NCBI RefSeq assembly: GCF_018682675.1
Contig: NZ_JAFMTR010000115.1
Span: 1-64,000, forward strand
Reading direction: 5' to 3'
Length of the DNA: 64,000 nt
Source: Sphingopyxis soli
GTDB lineage: Bacteria; Pseudomonadota; Alphaproteobacteria; Sphingomonadales; Sphingomonadaceae
In this document: positions 36,293 to 45,506 of the stretch, piece by piece
How the letters are laid out: each line of letters opens with the position of its first letter
Numbering within the stretch: position 1 is the stretch's first letter
Notes under the pieces: generated by a model
The model's database searches: none
Seen by the model: the letters and a program-made list of their open reading frames with translations, nothing else
Told to the model about the DNA's origin: nothing
Position numbers and translations under genes: made by a program

Positions 36293-38569
36293 ATGACAAA
36301 GATGGCTGGCGGCAGTGCCGCGAGGTCGAAGGTACGGAAATCCGCATTGCTTGTCGGCCTGGCGACGATGATGGAACCGGCCGGCGCCTATGCGCAGGAT
36401 GCATCCGATGCGGACAACGGCGATATCGTCGTCACCGCGATGAAGCGCGAGGAGCGGTTGCAGGACGTCGGCGCGACGATCCAGGCGCTCTCGGCCGAGG
36501 GCATCCGCAATGCCCGCGTCGCCGAAATCAAGGATCTTGCCACCCAAGTGCCGAACGTCGACATCAAGGAAACCGTCCCCGGCGCGTTGCCGACCGTGAC
36601 GATCCGCGGCATCGGCCTCGACGATTTCAGCACGGTCAGCAGCCCCGCGGCGGGCATCTATGTCGACGACATCCCCCTCGCCTCGCCCGGCCTGATGAGC
36701 GGCAATTTCTTCGACCTCGGCCGCATCGAAATTCTCAAGGGTCCGCAAGGCACGCTCTATGGCCGCAACACGACAGCGGGGGCGGTGAACATCGTCTCGG
36801 CAACCCCGGGCGACGCCTTCGCCGCCTTTGCCAAGGCGAGCTACGGCAATTTCGACAGCTTCGATGCCGAGGCGACGCTCAACATCCCGCTATCCGAGAC
36901 CGCACAACTGCGGATCGGCGGCAAGACGATCCAGCAGGGACGCGGCTACTGGACCAGTTCGCTGCAGGAGGATGGCACCCCCGGCCGCCGCGATATCGGG
37001 ACGCGCGATATCTGGCTGGGGCGCCTGCAACTCGCGCTCCATCCCGCCGAAGGGCTCGATATCCTGCTGAAGGCGGAGGGCGAGCGGTCGCGGTCCGAGA
37101 TGGGCGTGCCGCAGTTCAACGGCACCTATGGCATCGGCACGCCCTTCGTGCCGTGCGCCGCAGTGCTGCAGGGCCGGCTCGACAATGCGGCCTGCGTCGA
37201 TGCCTATGGCTACCGGAACACGAACGCCAATCCCTATCATGGCGACTGGGTGGGGCGCTTCCCCTACAACATCGATCAGCTCAATCTGACCGGCAAGGTC
37301 AGCTACAACATCGGCACGGTCGATATCACCGCGATCACGGGCTATATCGATTTCTCGCGCCTCTATCATATAGACGTCGACGCGACCCCGCTGCAGCAGT
37401 TCGACTATGACGAGGATGAGGATGTCCGCCAGTTCACGCAGGAACTGCGCATCGGCTATCGCAACGATACGATCGATCTCGTCGGCGGCGCCTTCTACTC
37501 GTGGGACCGGGTCCAAGGCGACAACACCAACTATGGCGACGCCTGGCCGCTCGTCTTCCTCGGCGCAGCCAGTGGATCGGGCAAGACGAATTACGATCAG
37601 GTCACGCGCTCGGCGGCGCTCTATGCCGACGCCACCTGGACGCTTTCCGACAAGGTCGATCTGGTCACCGGGCTCCGCTTCACGCGCGAGCGCCGGCATT
37701 ATGAGGGCGGCACGACCTTCATCACCCCCTCCCCGCTGGTCGGGGTCAATGACACCTTCATCGACGACACGATCCGCGACAGCAACCTGACCGGGCGCAT
37801 CGGGCTCAATGTCCGGCCCCGCGACGGCCTGCTGCTCTTCGCGATGGTCTCGCGCGGGCGCAAGAGCGGCGGCTTCTTCAGCGGCTTCACCAACAACGAC
37901 AGCCAGCTGCTCCCCTATCGCCCCGAAACCCTCACCGCTTACGAGGTCGGCGTGAAGAGCGAGTTCGGGCGTGCGGTGACGCTCAACGTCTCGGCCTTCT
38001 ATTATGACTACAAGGACCCGCAGACCTTCGTCCGCTTCATCGATCCCGCCACGGGCCTGTCGGTGCAGAAGGTCGGCAATGTCGACAGCGCGCGTGTCTT
38101 CGGCGCCGATATCGACCTGATCCTGCGCCCGGTTTCGGGGCTGACGCTCTCGGGCGGGCTGGGCCTGCTCGATACGCATCTTTCCTCGTTCGAAACCGCT
38201 GCGGGCACGGTGCCGGCCGGCAACCGCCTCCCCAACGCCCCCGCGACCTCCTTCTCGGGCAAGGCGCGCTACGAGTTCGACCTGTCGTCGCGGCTGACCG
38301 CCGCGCTTCAGGGCGACGCGCGCTATGCGTCCTCGGCGTTCAAGGAAGCCTCGAACGATCCGCTGATCGCATCGCGCGCCTATTGGCTGCTCAATGCACG
38401 CGTCTCGCTCGGCGATAGCAAGGTGGGCTGGGAGGTCGCACTGTGGGGCCGCAACCTGACGAAGGAAAGCTATGTCGTGCAGGGGGTGAACCTCGCGTCG
38501 CTCGGCATCGTCAATCGCATCTACAACGCGCCCCGAACCTATGGCGTCGAACTCAGCTTCCGTTACTGA
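36293..38569 (+). CDS. TonB-dependent outer-membrane receptor
   Basis: A 758-residue TBDR with an extended N-terminus, a signal region (SALLVGLATMMEPAGAYAQ), TonB box-like DIVVTAMKR, plug blocks ERLQDVGATIQALSAEGI, VTIRGIGLDDFSTVSSPAAGIYVDD and IEILKGPQGTLYGRNTTAGAVNIVSATP, and a barrel ending GVELSFRY. It is separated from the tandem TetR gene by the palindromic operator and is followed 12 bp later by a serine esterase, so the three form a small import-and-hydrolysis module. The compound is unknown; an ester is suggested by the partner enzyme. Confidence 0.92.
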   Translation: MTKMAGGSAARSKVRKSALLVGLATMMEPAGAYAQDASDADNGDIVVTAMKREERLQDVGATIQALSAEGIRNARVAEIKDLATQVPNVDIKETVPGALPTVTIRGIGLDDFSTVSSPAAGIYVDDIPLASPGLMSGNFFDLGRIEILKGPQGTLYGRNTTAGAVNIVSATPGDAFAAFAKASYGNFDSFDAEATLNIPLSETAQLRIGGKTIQQGRGYWTSSLQEDGTPGRRDIGTRDIWLGRLQLALHPAEGLDILLKAEGERSRSEMGVPQFNGTYGIGTPFVPCAAVLQGRLDNAACVDAYGYRNTNANPYHGDWVGRFPYNIDQLNLTGKVSYNIGTVDITAITGYIDFSRLYHIDVDATPLQQFDYDEDEDVRQFTQELRIGYRNDTIDLVGGAFYSWDRVQGDNTNYGDAWPLVFLGAASGSGKTNYDQVTRSAALYADATWTLSDKVDLVTGLRFTRERRHYEGGTTFITPSPLVGVNDTFIDDTIRDSNLTGRIGLNVRPRDGLLLFAMVSRGRKSGGFFSGFTNNDSQLLPYRPETLTAYEVGVKSEFGRAVTLNVSAFYYDYKDPQTFVRFIDPATGLSVQKVGNVDSARVFGADIDLILRPVSGLTLSGGLGLLDTHLSSFETAAGTVPAGNRLPNAPATSFSGKARYEFDLSSRLTAALQGDARYASSAFKEASNDPLIASRAYWLLNARVSLGDSKVGWEVALWGRNLTKESYVVQGVNLASLGIVNRIYNAPRTYGVELSFRY

Positions 38570-38581
38570 GGAGAAGGAGCG

Positions 38582-39697
38582 ATGACGACCCACACCCCGA
38601 TCGCCGGCCGCTGTGATCCCCGTTTTGCGCCCGTTCGCGATGCCTTTTCCGCCAATTTCGCCGAGCGCGGCGATATTGGCGCCGCCGTGTGCCTGGTCGT
38701 CGGCGGCGAACCTGTCGTCGACCTCGTCGGCGGCTGGCGCGACGCCGGCCGGACCGAGCGGTGGCAGGACGATACGCTGGTCAATCTCTGGTCGACGACG
38801 AAAGGCATCGCTGCGATCGCCTTTGCGATGCTCGTCGATCGCGGGCTCATGGCCTATGACGACCCGGTCGCGCGCCACTGGCCCGAATTCGCCGCCGAAG
38901 GCAAGGAGGCCATCACGGTCGGAATGCTGTTGTCGCATCAGGCGGGGATCTGCGGCTTCACCGCGCCCGCGACGGTGGCCGACCTGCTGAGCGGCGCGGC
39001 GGCCGCAGACCGGCTGGCCGCGCAGGCGCCGCTGTGGGAGCCCGGCAGCGCGTCGGGCTATCATGCAATCAGCATCGGCATCCTCGCGACCGCGCTGTTC
39101 GAACGGATCGAAGGGCGGTCGCTCAAGGCCTTCGTCCGTGACGAGCTCGCGGCGGGGCTCGGCCTCGACCTCTCGATCGGGCTCGACCCGCAACTGCACG
39201 GCCGGCGCGCCGAGATGATCGCGCCGCCCGAGCTGAGTTCGGACACGATCGGGAGCCTGACGCCGCCGCAGATTGCGGCGCTCGCCAACCCGCCGCTCGA
39301 TCCGCTGCTGCCCAACGATTCGCAGTGGCGCGCCGCCGACCTCGCCTCGGCGAACGGACACGCGAACGCCGGGGCGCTCGCGCGGCTCTATGCGCGCTTC
39401 GCGGATGGACTCGTCGGCCCTGCGACGCTTGCCGCCGCGACCGCGCCGCGGACCGATGGCATCGACCTCGTGCTCGGGCTGCCCGCGCGTTGGGCGGCGG
39501 GCTTCCTGACCAATTCGGACGGCATCTATGGCCCCAATCGCGGGGCGTTCGGCCATTCGGGCTGGGGCGGCTCCTTCGCTTTCGCCGATCCGGACGCGAA
39601 CCTCTCGCTGAGCTACACGATGAACCGCATGGGAACCCAGCTTCGCGACGACCCGCGCGACGTGGCGCTGATCGAGGCGGTCTATCGCTGTCTGTGA
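38582..39697 (+). CDS. Serine hydrolase, class C beta-lactamase/EstB-type esterase
   Basis: A 371-residue cytoplasmic-looking protein with no signal peptide. The nucleophile motif is STTK at residues 71-74 (S71, K74), the tyrosine motif appears as GYHAIS near 158-163, and HSGWGGS replaces the KTG box, as in family VIII carboxylesterases. It probably hydrolyses an ester or lactone imported by the adjacent TBDR rather than a beta-lactam. The GGAGAAGGAGCG ribosome-binding region and 12-bp spacing show co-transcription with the TBDR. Confidence 0.87.
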   Translation: MTTHTPIAGRCDPRFAPVRDAFSANFAERGDIGAAVCLVVGGEPVVDLVGGWRDAGRTERWQDDTLVNLWSTTKGIAAIAFAMLVDRGLMAYDDPVARHWPEFAAEGKEAITVGMLLSHQAGICGFTAPATVADLLSGAAAADRLAAQAPLWEPGSASGYHAISIGILATALFERIEGRSLKAFVRDELAAGLGLDLSIGLDPQLHGRRAEMIAPPELSSDTIGSLTPPQIAALANPPLDPLLPNDSQWRAADLASANGHANAGALARLYARFADGLVGPATLAAATAPRTDGIDLVLGLPARWAAGFLTNSDGIYGPNRGAFGHSGWGGSFAFADPDANLSLSYTMNRMGTQLRDDPRDVALIEAVYRCL

Positions 39698-39729
39698 GCG
39701 GGCGGGCTAGGGTCAGATTGAAGCGGAAT

Positions 39730-40371
39730 CTAGGCGGCGTCGGGCTGCCGGTCCGGATGCGCTCTCTTGAACGCGTCGAGTTCGGCGCAGCGGGCATCGA
39801 TCGCGACGAGCGTCGGCATCCCTGCCAGATCGCAGGCGAGTCGGCGCGCGTTGAAGAGTTGCGGAACGAGGACGCAATCGGCCATCGTCGGCGTATCGCC
39901 GAACAGGAAGCGCCCGCTCGTCCGTTCCGCCGCGACAAAGGCCTCGAGCCGCACCAGCCCGTCCTCGACCCAGTGCCGGTACCAGCCGTCGATCGCCGCC
40001 TGATCGTGTCCGAGATCGCGTTTCAGGTAGCGCAGCACGCGAAGGTTCGCGAGCGGATGGATGTCGCAGGCGACAAGCTGGGCGGCGGCGCGGACATAGG
40101 CACGATCCGCGGCACGCTCGGGCAAGAGCGCGGGCTCGGGATGCGTCTCGTCGAGATATTCCATGATCGCAAGCGACTGGACGATCAGCCCGTCGGCGTC
40201 GGTGTCGAGCGCGGGCACGAAACCCTGCGGATTGACCGCCTGCCGATAGTCCGGCAGCGGCTCGCGCGCGAGCAGGTTGATCGCAACCTGCTCGGCGTCG
40301 ATCCCCTTGAGCGCGAGCGCAATCCGCACGCGATAGGCGGCCGATGACCTGAAATAGCTGTAGAGCCGCAT
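39730..40371 (-). CDS. maiA: Zeta-class GST: maleylpyruvate/maleylacetoacetate isomerase
   Basis: A 213-residue zeta-class glutathione transferase. The N-terminal thioredoxin fold begins MRLYSYFRSSAAYRVRIALALKG, the family signature with SSAA in place of the SSCS of eukaryotic enzymes. NPQGFVPALD and QSLAIMEYLDETHPEPALLP follow. It isomerises a cis (maleyl) ring-cleavage product to the trans (fumaryl) form with glutathione. It is the last gene of the kyn operon, next to a gentisate-dioxygenase-family bicupin and an FAH-family hydrolase, so maleylpyruvate is the likelier substrate than maleylacetoacetate. The divergent phhA keeps the tyrosine/homogentisate alternative open. Confidence 0.9.
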   Translation of the reverse strand: MRLYSYFRSSAAYRVRIALALKGIDAEQVAINLLAREPLPDYRQAVNPQGFVPALDTDADGLIVQSLAIMEYLDETHPEPALLPERAADRAYVRAAAQLVACDIHPLANLRVLRYLKRDLGHDQAAIDGWYRHWVEDGLVRLEAFVAAERTSGRFLFGDTPTMADCVLVPQLFNARRLACDLAGMPTLVAIDARCAELDAFKRAHPDRQPDAA

Positions 40372-40386
40372 CGCCCGTCCCTTCGA

Positions 40387-41139
40387 TCAGTAGCGCCCCG
40401 AAAGCAGCGCACCGGCGCCCGGCACCCGCGCTTCGAGGCCGAGCCGCTTGAGCATCTGATGCGCCGTACAGACCGCCGCGGAAACGACCGGTAATCCGAT
40501 TTCATCCTCGACCTTCTGGATCGCGGGCAGCGAAGGCATCTGGACGCAGGCCGACAGCACCAGCGCATCGATCCCCGAGAGGTCGAGCTTCTTATAGTGG
40601 GCAAGAAGGTTCGCGGGATCCTGCGCCGCGACCTCGAGATTGTCGGGAATCTCGAGCGCCAGCGAGTCCTGCACCGCGATCCCTTCCCCCTCGATGTACG
40701 AAACGACGAGCTGGGTCAGCGGCTTCACATAGGGCGCGACCACCGCGATTCGCTTCGCGCCGAGGGCGTGCAGGCCATCGACCAGCGCGCCCGCGCTCGT
40801 CACGACCGGCGCGGCATGGCCGTTTTCGACGGTCCGCCCGTGAAGCCGCTTTTCCGACACGCGGTGATAGCCGGGGCCCATGCTCATGATCGCAACGAGG
40901 CAGGCATAGCCCATCACGTCGACCGCGGCGTCGGACAGCTCGAAGGCGCAACGGTCGGAATCGGCGTCCATCGCCGCCAGTTCCTCCTTCGTCACCTTCT
41001 TCATCCGCATCCGCGCGCTGTGGAAGGTGAAACGGTCGGGCAGGATGGCCTCGCGCGCGCGGAGCATCGCGGGGATTTCGGTTTCCATCGTGACATTCGA
41101 ACTCGGCACAATCTGGCCGACGCGGAAAGGACGGGTCAT
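40387..41139 (-). CDS. Maleate cis-trans isomerase
   Basis: A 250-residue Asp/Glu-racemase-superfamily enzyme converting maleate to fumarate. The N-terminal substrate loop VPSSNVTMETEIP matches known maleate isomerases. The two catalytic cysteines are C80 in GYACLVAIMSMGPG and C198 in LVLSACVQMPSLPAI. Such enzymes occur in nicotinate degradation (NicE) and in maleate-producing routes. Its presence between an FAH-family hydrolase and a GST isomerase implies that the operon forms free maleate. Arylmalonate decarboxylase and other relatives are less likely because both cysteines and the SSN loop are kept. Confidence 0.9.
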   Translation of the reverse strand: MTRPFRVGQIVPSSNVTMETEIPAMLRAREAILPDRFTFHSARMRMKKVTKEELAAMDADSDRCAFELSDAAVDVMGYACLVAIMSMGPGYHRVSEKRLHGRTVENGHAAPVVTSAGALVDGLHALGAKRIAVVAPYVKPLTQLVVSYIEGEGIAVQDSLALEIPDNLEVAAQDPANLLAHYKKLDLSGIDALVLSACVQMPSLPAIQKVEDEIGLPVVSAAVCTAHQMLKRLGLEARVPGAGALLSGRY

Positions 41140-41150
41140 CGCTTGGTCCT

Positions 41151-42059
41151 TCAGACGGCGACGATCGGGTTACGCAAGGTGCCGATGCCCTCGACATGGC
41201 ATTCGACGACGTCGCCCGGCCACATGAACTCCTGCGGGTCGCGGCCCGCGCCGACACCGGCGGGGGTACCGGTGGCGATGATGTCGCCGGGCTCCAGCGT
41301 CATCACGCCCGATATGTCGGCGATGAGCTGCGCGACGCTGAACAGCATGAAGCGCGTGTTGCTGTTCTGCTTTTCGACCCCGTTGACCCTGGTCCACATA
41401 TTAAGGTTCTGCGGATCGGTGATTTCGTCGCGGGTGACGATCGCCGGGCCCATCGGCGCAAAACTGTCCTGCCCCTTCGACACGATCCACTGCCCCGCGC
41501 GGCGGCAATCGCGTGCGCTGACATCGTTGATAACGGTGTAGCCGAACACATGACCCAGCGCGTCGGCCTCGGCCACGCGGTGCGCGGTCTGGCCGATCAC
41601 CACCGCCAGCTCGGTTTCCCAGTCGAGCTGCTGCGTCACCTTGGCATTGTGGCGGATCGGGTCGTTCCACGCGACCACCGCCGTCGGGGGCTTCGAGAAG
41701 ATCACCGGCTCCTTCGGCAGCGCGTCCGACGTGTCGAGCGCGCGCGCCGATTCGGCGACATGCTCGGTATAGTTCAGGCCGATGCCGAAGATATTCTTGC
41801 GCGGGCGCGGGATCGGCGCGAGCAGCGTCACATTGCCCTCGGGCAGCGACGTGCCGACCAGATCGGCGGGGGTCGCGGCCGCGACGGCCTCCTGCAGAAA
41901 GCGGAGCGCGATCGGGCCCAGATCGATGAAGTCGAGCATCGTTGCGGGCAGATCATGACCGATCGCGTCGCCGAAATATTCGACGTCGATGACGAGTCCC
42001 TGGTGGACGAGGCCGAGGCGCGGCCCGGTTTCGGCCGTGCGATAGGTGACGAAGCGCAT
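41151..42059 (-). CDS. FAH-family acylpyruvate hydrolase
   Basis: A 302-residue fumarylacetoacetate-hydrolase-family protein. Metal-binding blocks are IFGIGLNYTEH, PVIFSKPPTAVV, LDWETELAVVIG and GYTVINDVSARDCRR, with the C-terminal GDIIATGTPAGVG. It is shorter than true fumarylacetoacetase and resembles fumarylpyruvate or maleylpyruvate hydrolases, which cut a C-C bond to release pyruvate. In this operon the substrate would be the ring-cleavage product of the bicupin gene directly upstream, 33 bp away. The cis/trans and acid/amide preference cannot be read from sequence. Confidence 0.9.
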   Translation of the reverse strand: MRFVTYRTAETGPRLGLVHQGLVIDVEYFGDAIGHDLPATMLDFIDLGPIALRFLQEAVAAATPADLVGTSLPEGNVTLLAPIPRPRKNIFGIGLNYTEHVAESARALDTSDALPKEPVIFSKPPTAVVAWNDPIRHNAKVTQQLDWETELAVVIGQTAHRVAEADALGHVFGYTVINDVSARDCRRAGQWIVSKGQDSFAPMGPAIVTRDEITDPQNLNMWTRVNGVEKQNSNTRFMLFSVAQLIADISGVMTLEPGDIIATGTPAGVGAGRDPQEFMWPGDVVECHVEGIGTLRNPIVAV

Positions 42060-42092
42060 GGTTGTTTTCCTGTTGCGGGTTGCGATGAACGT

Positions 42093-43229
42093 TCAGGCCT
42101 GAACCTGCTGACGGCCGTCCTTGTCTTCGAGCGCCTCCTCGATCCGGACGCCGAGCGCCTCCATCACCGGGAAGTCGTTGAACGAGAAGAGGAACGCCTC
42201 TTCCGAGGCATCGAGATTGACATGCTCGTGCCAGGCCCAGGCGGGAACGCAGAAAATATCGTGCTCCGCCCAGTCGAAGCGCCGGCCGCCGATCACCGAA
42301 TAGCCGCGCCCCTGCGCGACATTATAGACGACGTTGCCGGTGTGCCGGTGGGCGCGCGTATGCAGCCCGCCCTTCAGCATCTGCATATGCGCACCCATCG
42401 TCTGAAGCGCCCAGCCGCCGGTGCGCGGGTTCGAATAGCGCATGATATGCCCGTCGAAGGGCGAGCCATCGGAAACCTTGGCGAAATTCCAGATCGCGTC
42501 GCGCACCTGTTCCCAGCGATAGACCATCGTCGGCGAAAAAGGCCGCGCCCACGCCTCGACCCCGTCGGGTTGCATCGCACCGCCATAGGACAGCGGCAGG
42601 TCGTCGGCGGGAAAGCCCGGTGTCTGCGCCGGCGCGTCATAGACCGCATAGAAATTGCTCTCCATGCAGTTCATCAGCGGAATGTCGAGCCCGTCCTGCC
42701 AGATCGAAAGCTGGCCGTCGGCGGCGACGCCATGATCGTGCCAGCACCCGTTCGGCGTCAGCACATAATCATTCTTGCCGAGCGTGATGTGATGGCCGTC
42801 GACGACGGTATAGGCGCCGCCGCCCTCCATGATGAAGCGGTGCGCAGAGGCGGTATGCTTGTGCGCGGGAGTGATCTCGCCGGGACGCATCGCCTGCAGG
42901 CCGCTGAACAGCCAGCCGCAGACCGCGGTATTCGCGCGCCCGGCATCGCTGTCGTTGAGCAAGGTCACGACGCGCCGCCCGGCATCCTCGGGCCGCACCA
43001 GTTCGACCGCGCGCAGGCAAAGCTCGCGCATCTCGGCATATTTCCACAGCGTCGGATTGTACCGGCTTTGCGGCTCCCACGGCTCGATCGCGTTGGCGCG
43101 GTTCCAGAAGGCGTCGGCATTATGCGCGCCGAGCTCGGCATAGAATTGCCGGAGCTCGTCGGTATCGGTGACACGCGCGCGCCCGAGCTGCGCATCGCGG
43201 GGATCGGGTTTTGACACGACGCTGGCCAT
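42093..43229 (-). CDS. Gentisate 1,2-dioxygenase-family bicupin ring-cleavage enzyme
   Basis: A 378-residue two-cupin, Fe(II)-type extradiol dioxygenase. The N-terminal cupin has GEITPAHKHTASAHRFIMEGGGAY (H123, H125) and H164 in CWHDHG; the C-terminal cupin shows LHTRAHRHTGNVVYNV and VPAWAWHEHVN. The family includes gentisate, salicylate, 1-hydroxy-2-naphthoate and 5-substituted salicylate dioxygenases. Embedded behind kynU, which makes anthranilate, it may act on gentisate or on a hydroxyanthranilate. I start at MASVVSKPDP because GGAGAGG precedes the ATG at 43229. Confidence 0.9.
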   Translation of the reverse strand: MASVVSKPDPRDAQLGRARVTDTDELRQFYAELGAHNADAFWNRANAIEPWEPQSRYNPTLWKYAEMRELCLRAVELVRPEDAGRRVVTLLNDSDAGRANTAVCGWLFSGLQAMRPGEITPAHKHTASAHRFIMEGGGAYTVVDGHHITLGKNDYVLTPNGCWHDHGVAADGQLSIWQDGLDIPLMNCMESNFYAVYDAPAQTPGFPADDLPLSYGGAMQPDGVEAWARPFSPTMVYRWEQVRDAIWNFAKVSDGSPFDGHIMRYSNPRTGGWALQTMGAHMQMLKGGLHTRAHRHTGNVVYNVAQGRGYSVIGGRRFDWAEHDIFCVPAWAWHEHVNLDASEEAFLFSFNDFPVMEALGVRIEEALEDKDGRQQVQA

Positions 43230-43249
43230 CTTGCCTCTCCTTGCCAATC

Positions 43250-44260
43250 TCAAGCCGTGGGCGGCTCCGCACCGTCGTCGTCGGCGGGCGGCACTTCGTG
43301 ATCGCGCCAGCTCGCGCTGGTGCGCGGGCGCCGGTCGATGCGCAGGTCGAAAATGTCGAAGCGGTTATAGGCGCCGATAATATCGTGCATCTGCTTGGGC
43401 TGGATGCAGCGCGCGAGGTCGATCTCGGCATAGACGATGCCCTCGTCGTCGATCAGCGGGTCGCCGACAAGATTGCCGTCGGGGCCGATCACGCCCGAAA
43501 AGGCGCTCTGCCGCCGCTCGAGCAGCGCGCGGTTCTCGGGCCGCCCGGCGCTCATCGCCGCGATGATCTCCTCGCTGACGGTCGAGCAGGCGACGATCGT
43601 GAACAACTTGCCTTCGAAGCTGTGCGCGGTGGCGCGGATGCGGATCGCGTCAGCCATATTGTACGAGGCCGGCGCGACGGGCAGCGAAATATAATTGGCG
43701 ACATGGACCAGTTCGCCCGCCGAGAGCAGCGCGAAGCGCGCGAGCGTATTGGTATTCTCGCCGCACGCGAGCGTCCCGAGCGGGCCGACCGGCGTGTCAT
43801 AGACGCGGAGGCTCGCGCCGTCGCCGCCCGCCCAGGTCAGCTTCTCGGCCCAGGTGGGCACCAGCTTGCGATGCCGGCCGAGCAACGTCCCGTCGGCGCC
43901 GATGACAAGGTTGGTGTTGTAGAGCGTACCGAGCGCGCGCGGGTCGCGTTCGTTGACTCCGATGACCACCGTGCAGTCATGCGCACGCGCCGCCGCGCAT
44001 AATTGCTCGACCTCGGGCCCCGGCACGGTGATCGCGGCGCGGCAGAGCCGTTCGAACCATTCGCTCCCCTCGACCGGCGTCATCAGCCAGTTCCAATAGG
44101 GATAGCCCGCGACGAACACCTCGGGAAAGGCAACGAGCTTCGCGCCGTTGCCCGCGGCCTCGGCGATCAGCGCGCATGCCTTGTCGACCGTCGCCGCAGG
44201 GTCGAGGAAGACGGGTGCCGTCTGGACCGCCGCGACCTTCGATTTGGGGAGTTCGAGCAT
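43250..44260 (-). CDS. Nitrilase-superfamily hydrolase
   Basis: A 336-residue branch-1 nitrilase-like enzyme. The Glu-Lys-Cys triad is E47 (FPEVFVAGYPYWNW), K132 (HRKLVPTWAEKLTW) and C166 (LACGENTNTLAR). The family hydrolyses nitriles to acids plus ammonia, and related branches hydrolyse amides. It lies between kynU (10 bp upstream) and the bicupin dioxygenase (20 bp downstream), inside the tryptophan operon. Possible roles are hydrolysis of indole-3-acetonitrile or deamidation of an amide intermediate such as maleamate. The sequence favours nitrile chemistry; the operon logic favours an amide. Neither is settled. Confidence 0.88.
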   Translation of the reverse strand: MLELPKSKVAAVQTAPVFLDPAATVDKACALIAEAAGNGAKLVAFPEVFVAGYPYWNWLMTPVEGSEWFERLCRAAITVPGPEVEQLCAAARAHDCTVVIGVNERDPRALGTLYNTNLVIGADGTLLGRHRKLVPTWAEKLTWAGGDGASLRVYDTPVGPLGTLACGENTNTLARFALLSAGELVHVANYISLPVAPASYNMADAIRIRATAHSFEGKLFTIVACSTVSEEIIAAMSAGRPENRALLERRQSAFSGVIGPDGNLVGDPLIDDEGIVYAEIDLARCIQPKQMHDIIGAYNRFDIFDLRIDRRPRTSASWRDHEVPPADDDGAEPPTA

Positions 44261-44270
44261 CGGCGTCTCC

Positions 44271-45506
44271 TCAGGTCACGGCCGCGCGGACGCGATATTC
44301 GGGCTTGTCCCAAGCGCGCGTCACGCAAATGTCGCGCAGCCGCTCGACCGCCTCGACGACGTCGGCGTAGCGAAGATAGAGCGGCGTCAGCCCGAAGCGC
44401 AGCACGTCGGGGGCGCGGAAATCGCCGATCACGTCGCGCTCCTTCAACGCCTGCACCATCTCGTAACCATGGGGGTGCGCATAGGAAATCTGGCTTCCGC
44501 GCAGCTCGGGATCGGCGGGGCTCACGAGTGCGAAGCCGAACTCGCCGCAGCGCGCGGTCATCCGCTCGATGAAGAGCTGGCCAAGCCGGACCGACTTCTT
44601 GCGCAGCTCGCGCATGTCGGCGCGCGCCATCAGGTCGACGCCGCATTCGAGCGCGGCCAGCCCGAGCACCGGCGGCGTTCCGCAGAGGAAGCGCGTCACG
44701 CCCGCGGCGGCGCGATAATCCTCCTCGAAAGTGAAGGGGCTCGCATGGCCGAACCAGCCCGACAGCACGGGCATCGCGTCATGGTGGCGCTCCGCCGCGA
44801 AGAGGAAGGCGGGCGCGCCGGGACCGCCGTTCAGAAATTTATAGCCGCAGCCGACCGCGAAGTCGGCGTTCGCACCATTGAGGTCGACCTCGATCGCGCC
44901 GGCGCTGTGGCTGAGATCCCAGACGACCAGCACGCCCCTTTCGTGCGCGCGGCGCGTCACCTCGGCCATGTCGCGGATCAGGCCGGACTTGTAATGCACC
45001 TGCGTCAGCAGCAGCACCGCGACATCCGCGCCCAGCCGATCGAGCACCGCGTCGGGATCGACCGTCACCGATTTGAGCCGCCCGCCGCTGAACGCCTCGA
45101 TCCCCTGCATCATATAGACGTCGGTCGGGAAATTGGTCGTCTCCGACAGGATCACCGACCGGTCGGGGCGGAGCGAGGCCGCCGCGGTCACCGCCTTGAA
45201 GATGTTCACCGAGGTCGAGTCCGCCGCGATCACCTCGCCGGCCTTCGCGCCGAGCAGCGCCGCGATCTTGTTGCCGATCCGCTGCGGCGCGCCGACCCAG
45301 TTGGCGCCGAGCCACGAGGTGATCAGCCCCTCTCCCCATTCCTCGGTCACCGTCGCCGCGAGACGCGCTGCCGTCGCCTTGGGCAGCGCGCCGAGCGAAT
45401 TGCCGTCGACATAGATCAGCCCGTCGCGCAGCCGGAACTCGTCGCGAAACGGCGCCAGCGGATCGCGCGCGTCGAGATCGGCGACTTCGGCGAGACCATC
45501 CTTCAC
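44271..45506 (-). CDS. kynU: Kynureninase
   Basis: A PLP-dependent enzyme splitting L-kynurenine into anthranilate and L-alanine. The 411-residue chain has the PLP lysine K223 in GCGYKFLNGGPGAPAF, with IYVDGNSLGALP near 31-42 and VLVVWDLSHSAGA at 192-204. It starts with GTG, overlapping the kynB stop (GTGA). It is third in the order kynA-kynB-kynU, as in bacterial anthranilate pathways. No kynurenine 3-monooxygenase is present, so the product should be anthranilate, not 3-hydroxyanthranilate. Confidence 0.95.
   Translation of the reverse strand: MKDGLAEVADLDARDPLAPFRDEFRLRDGLIYVDGNSLGALPKATAARLAATVTEEWGEGLITSWLGANWVGAPQRIGNKIAALLGAKAGEVIAADSTSVNIFKAVTAAASLRPDRSVILSETTNFPTDVYMMQGIEAFSGGRLKSVTVDPDAVLDRLGADVAVLLLTQVHYKSGLIRDMAEVTRRAHERGVLVVWDLSHSAGAIEVDLNGANADFAVGCGYKFLNGGPGAPAFLFAAERHHDAMPVLSGWFGHASPFTFEEDYRAAAGVTRFLCGTPPVLGLAALECGVDLMARADMRELRKKSVRLGQLFIERMTARCGEFGFALVSPADPELRGSQISYAHPHGYEMVQALKERDVIGDFRAPDVLRFGLTPLYLRYADVVEAVERLRDICVTRAWDKPEYRVRAAVT

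Noticed and set aside
38582..39697. Beta-lactamase resistance gene
   Set aside because: The KTG box is replaced by HSG and there is no signal peptide, so an esterase is more likely.
39730..42059. Homogentisate (tyrosine) pathway assignment for the GST and FAH-family genes
   Set aside because: The FAH protein is much shorter than fumarylacetoacetase, no homogentisate dioxygenase is present, and a gentisate-type dioxygenase is adjacent; kept only as an alternative.
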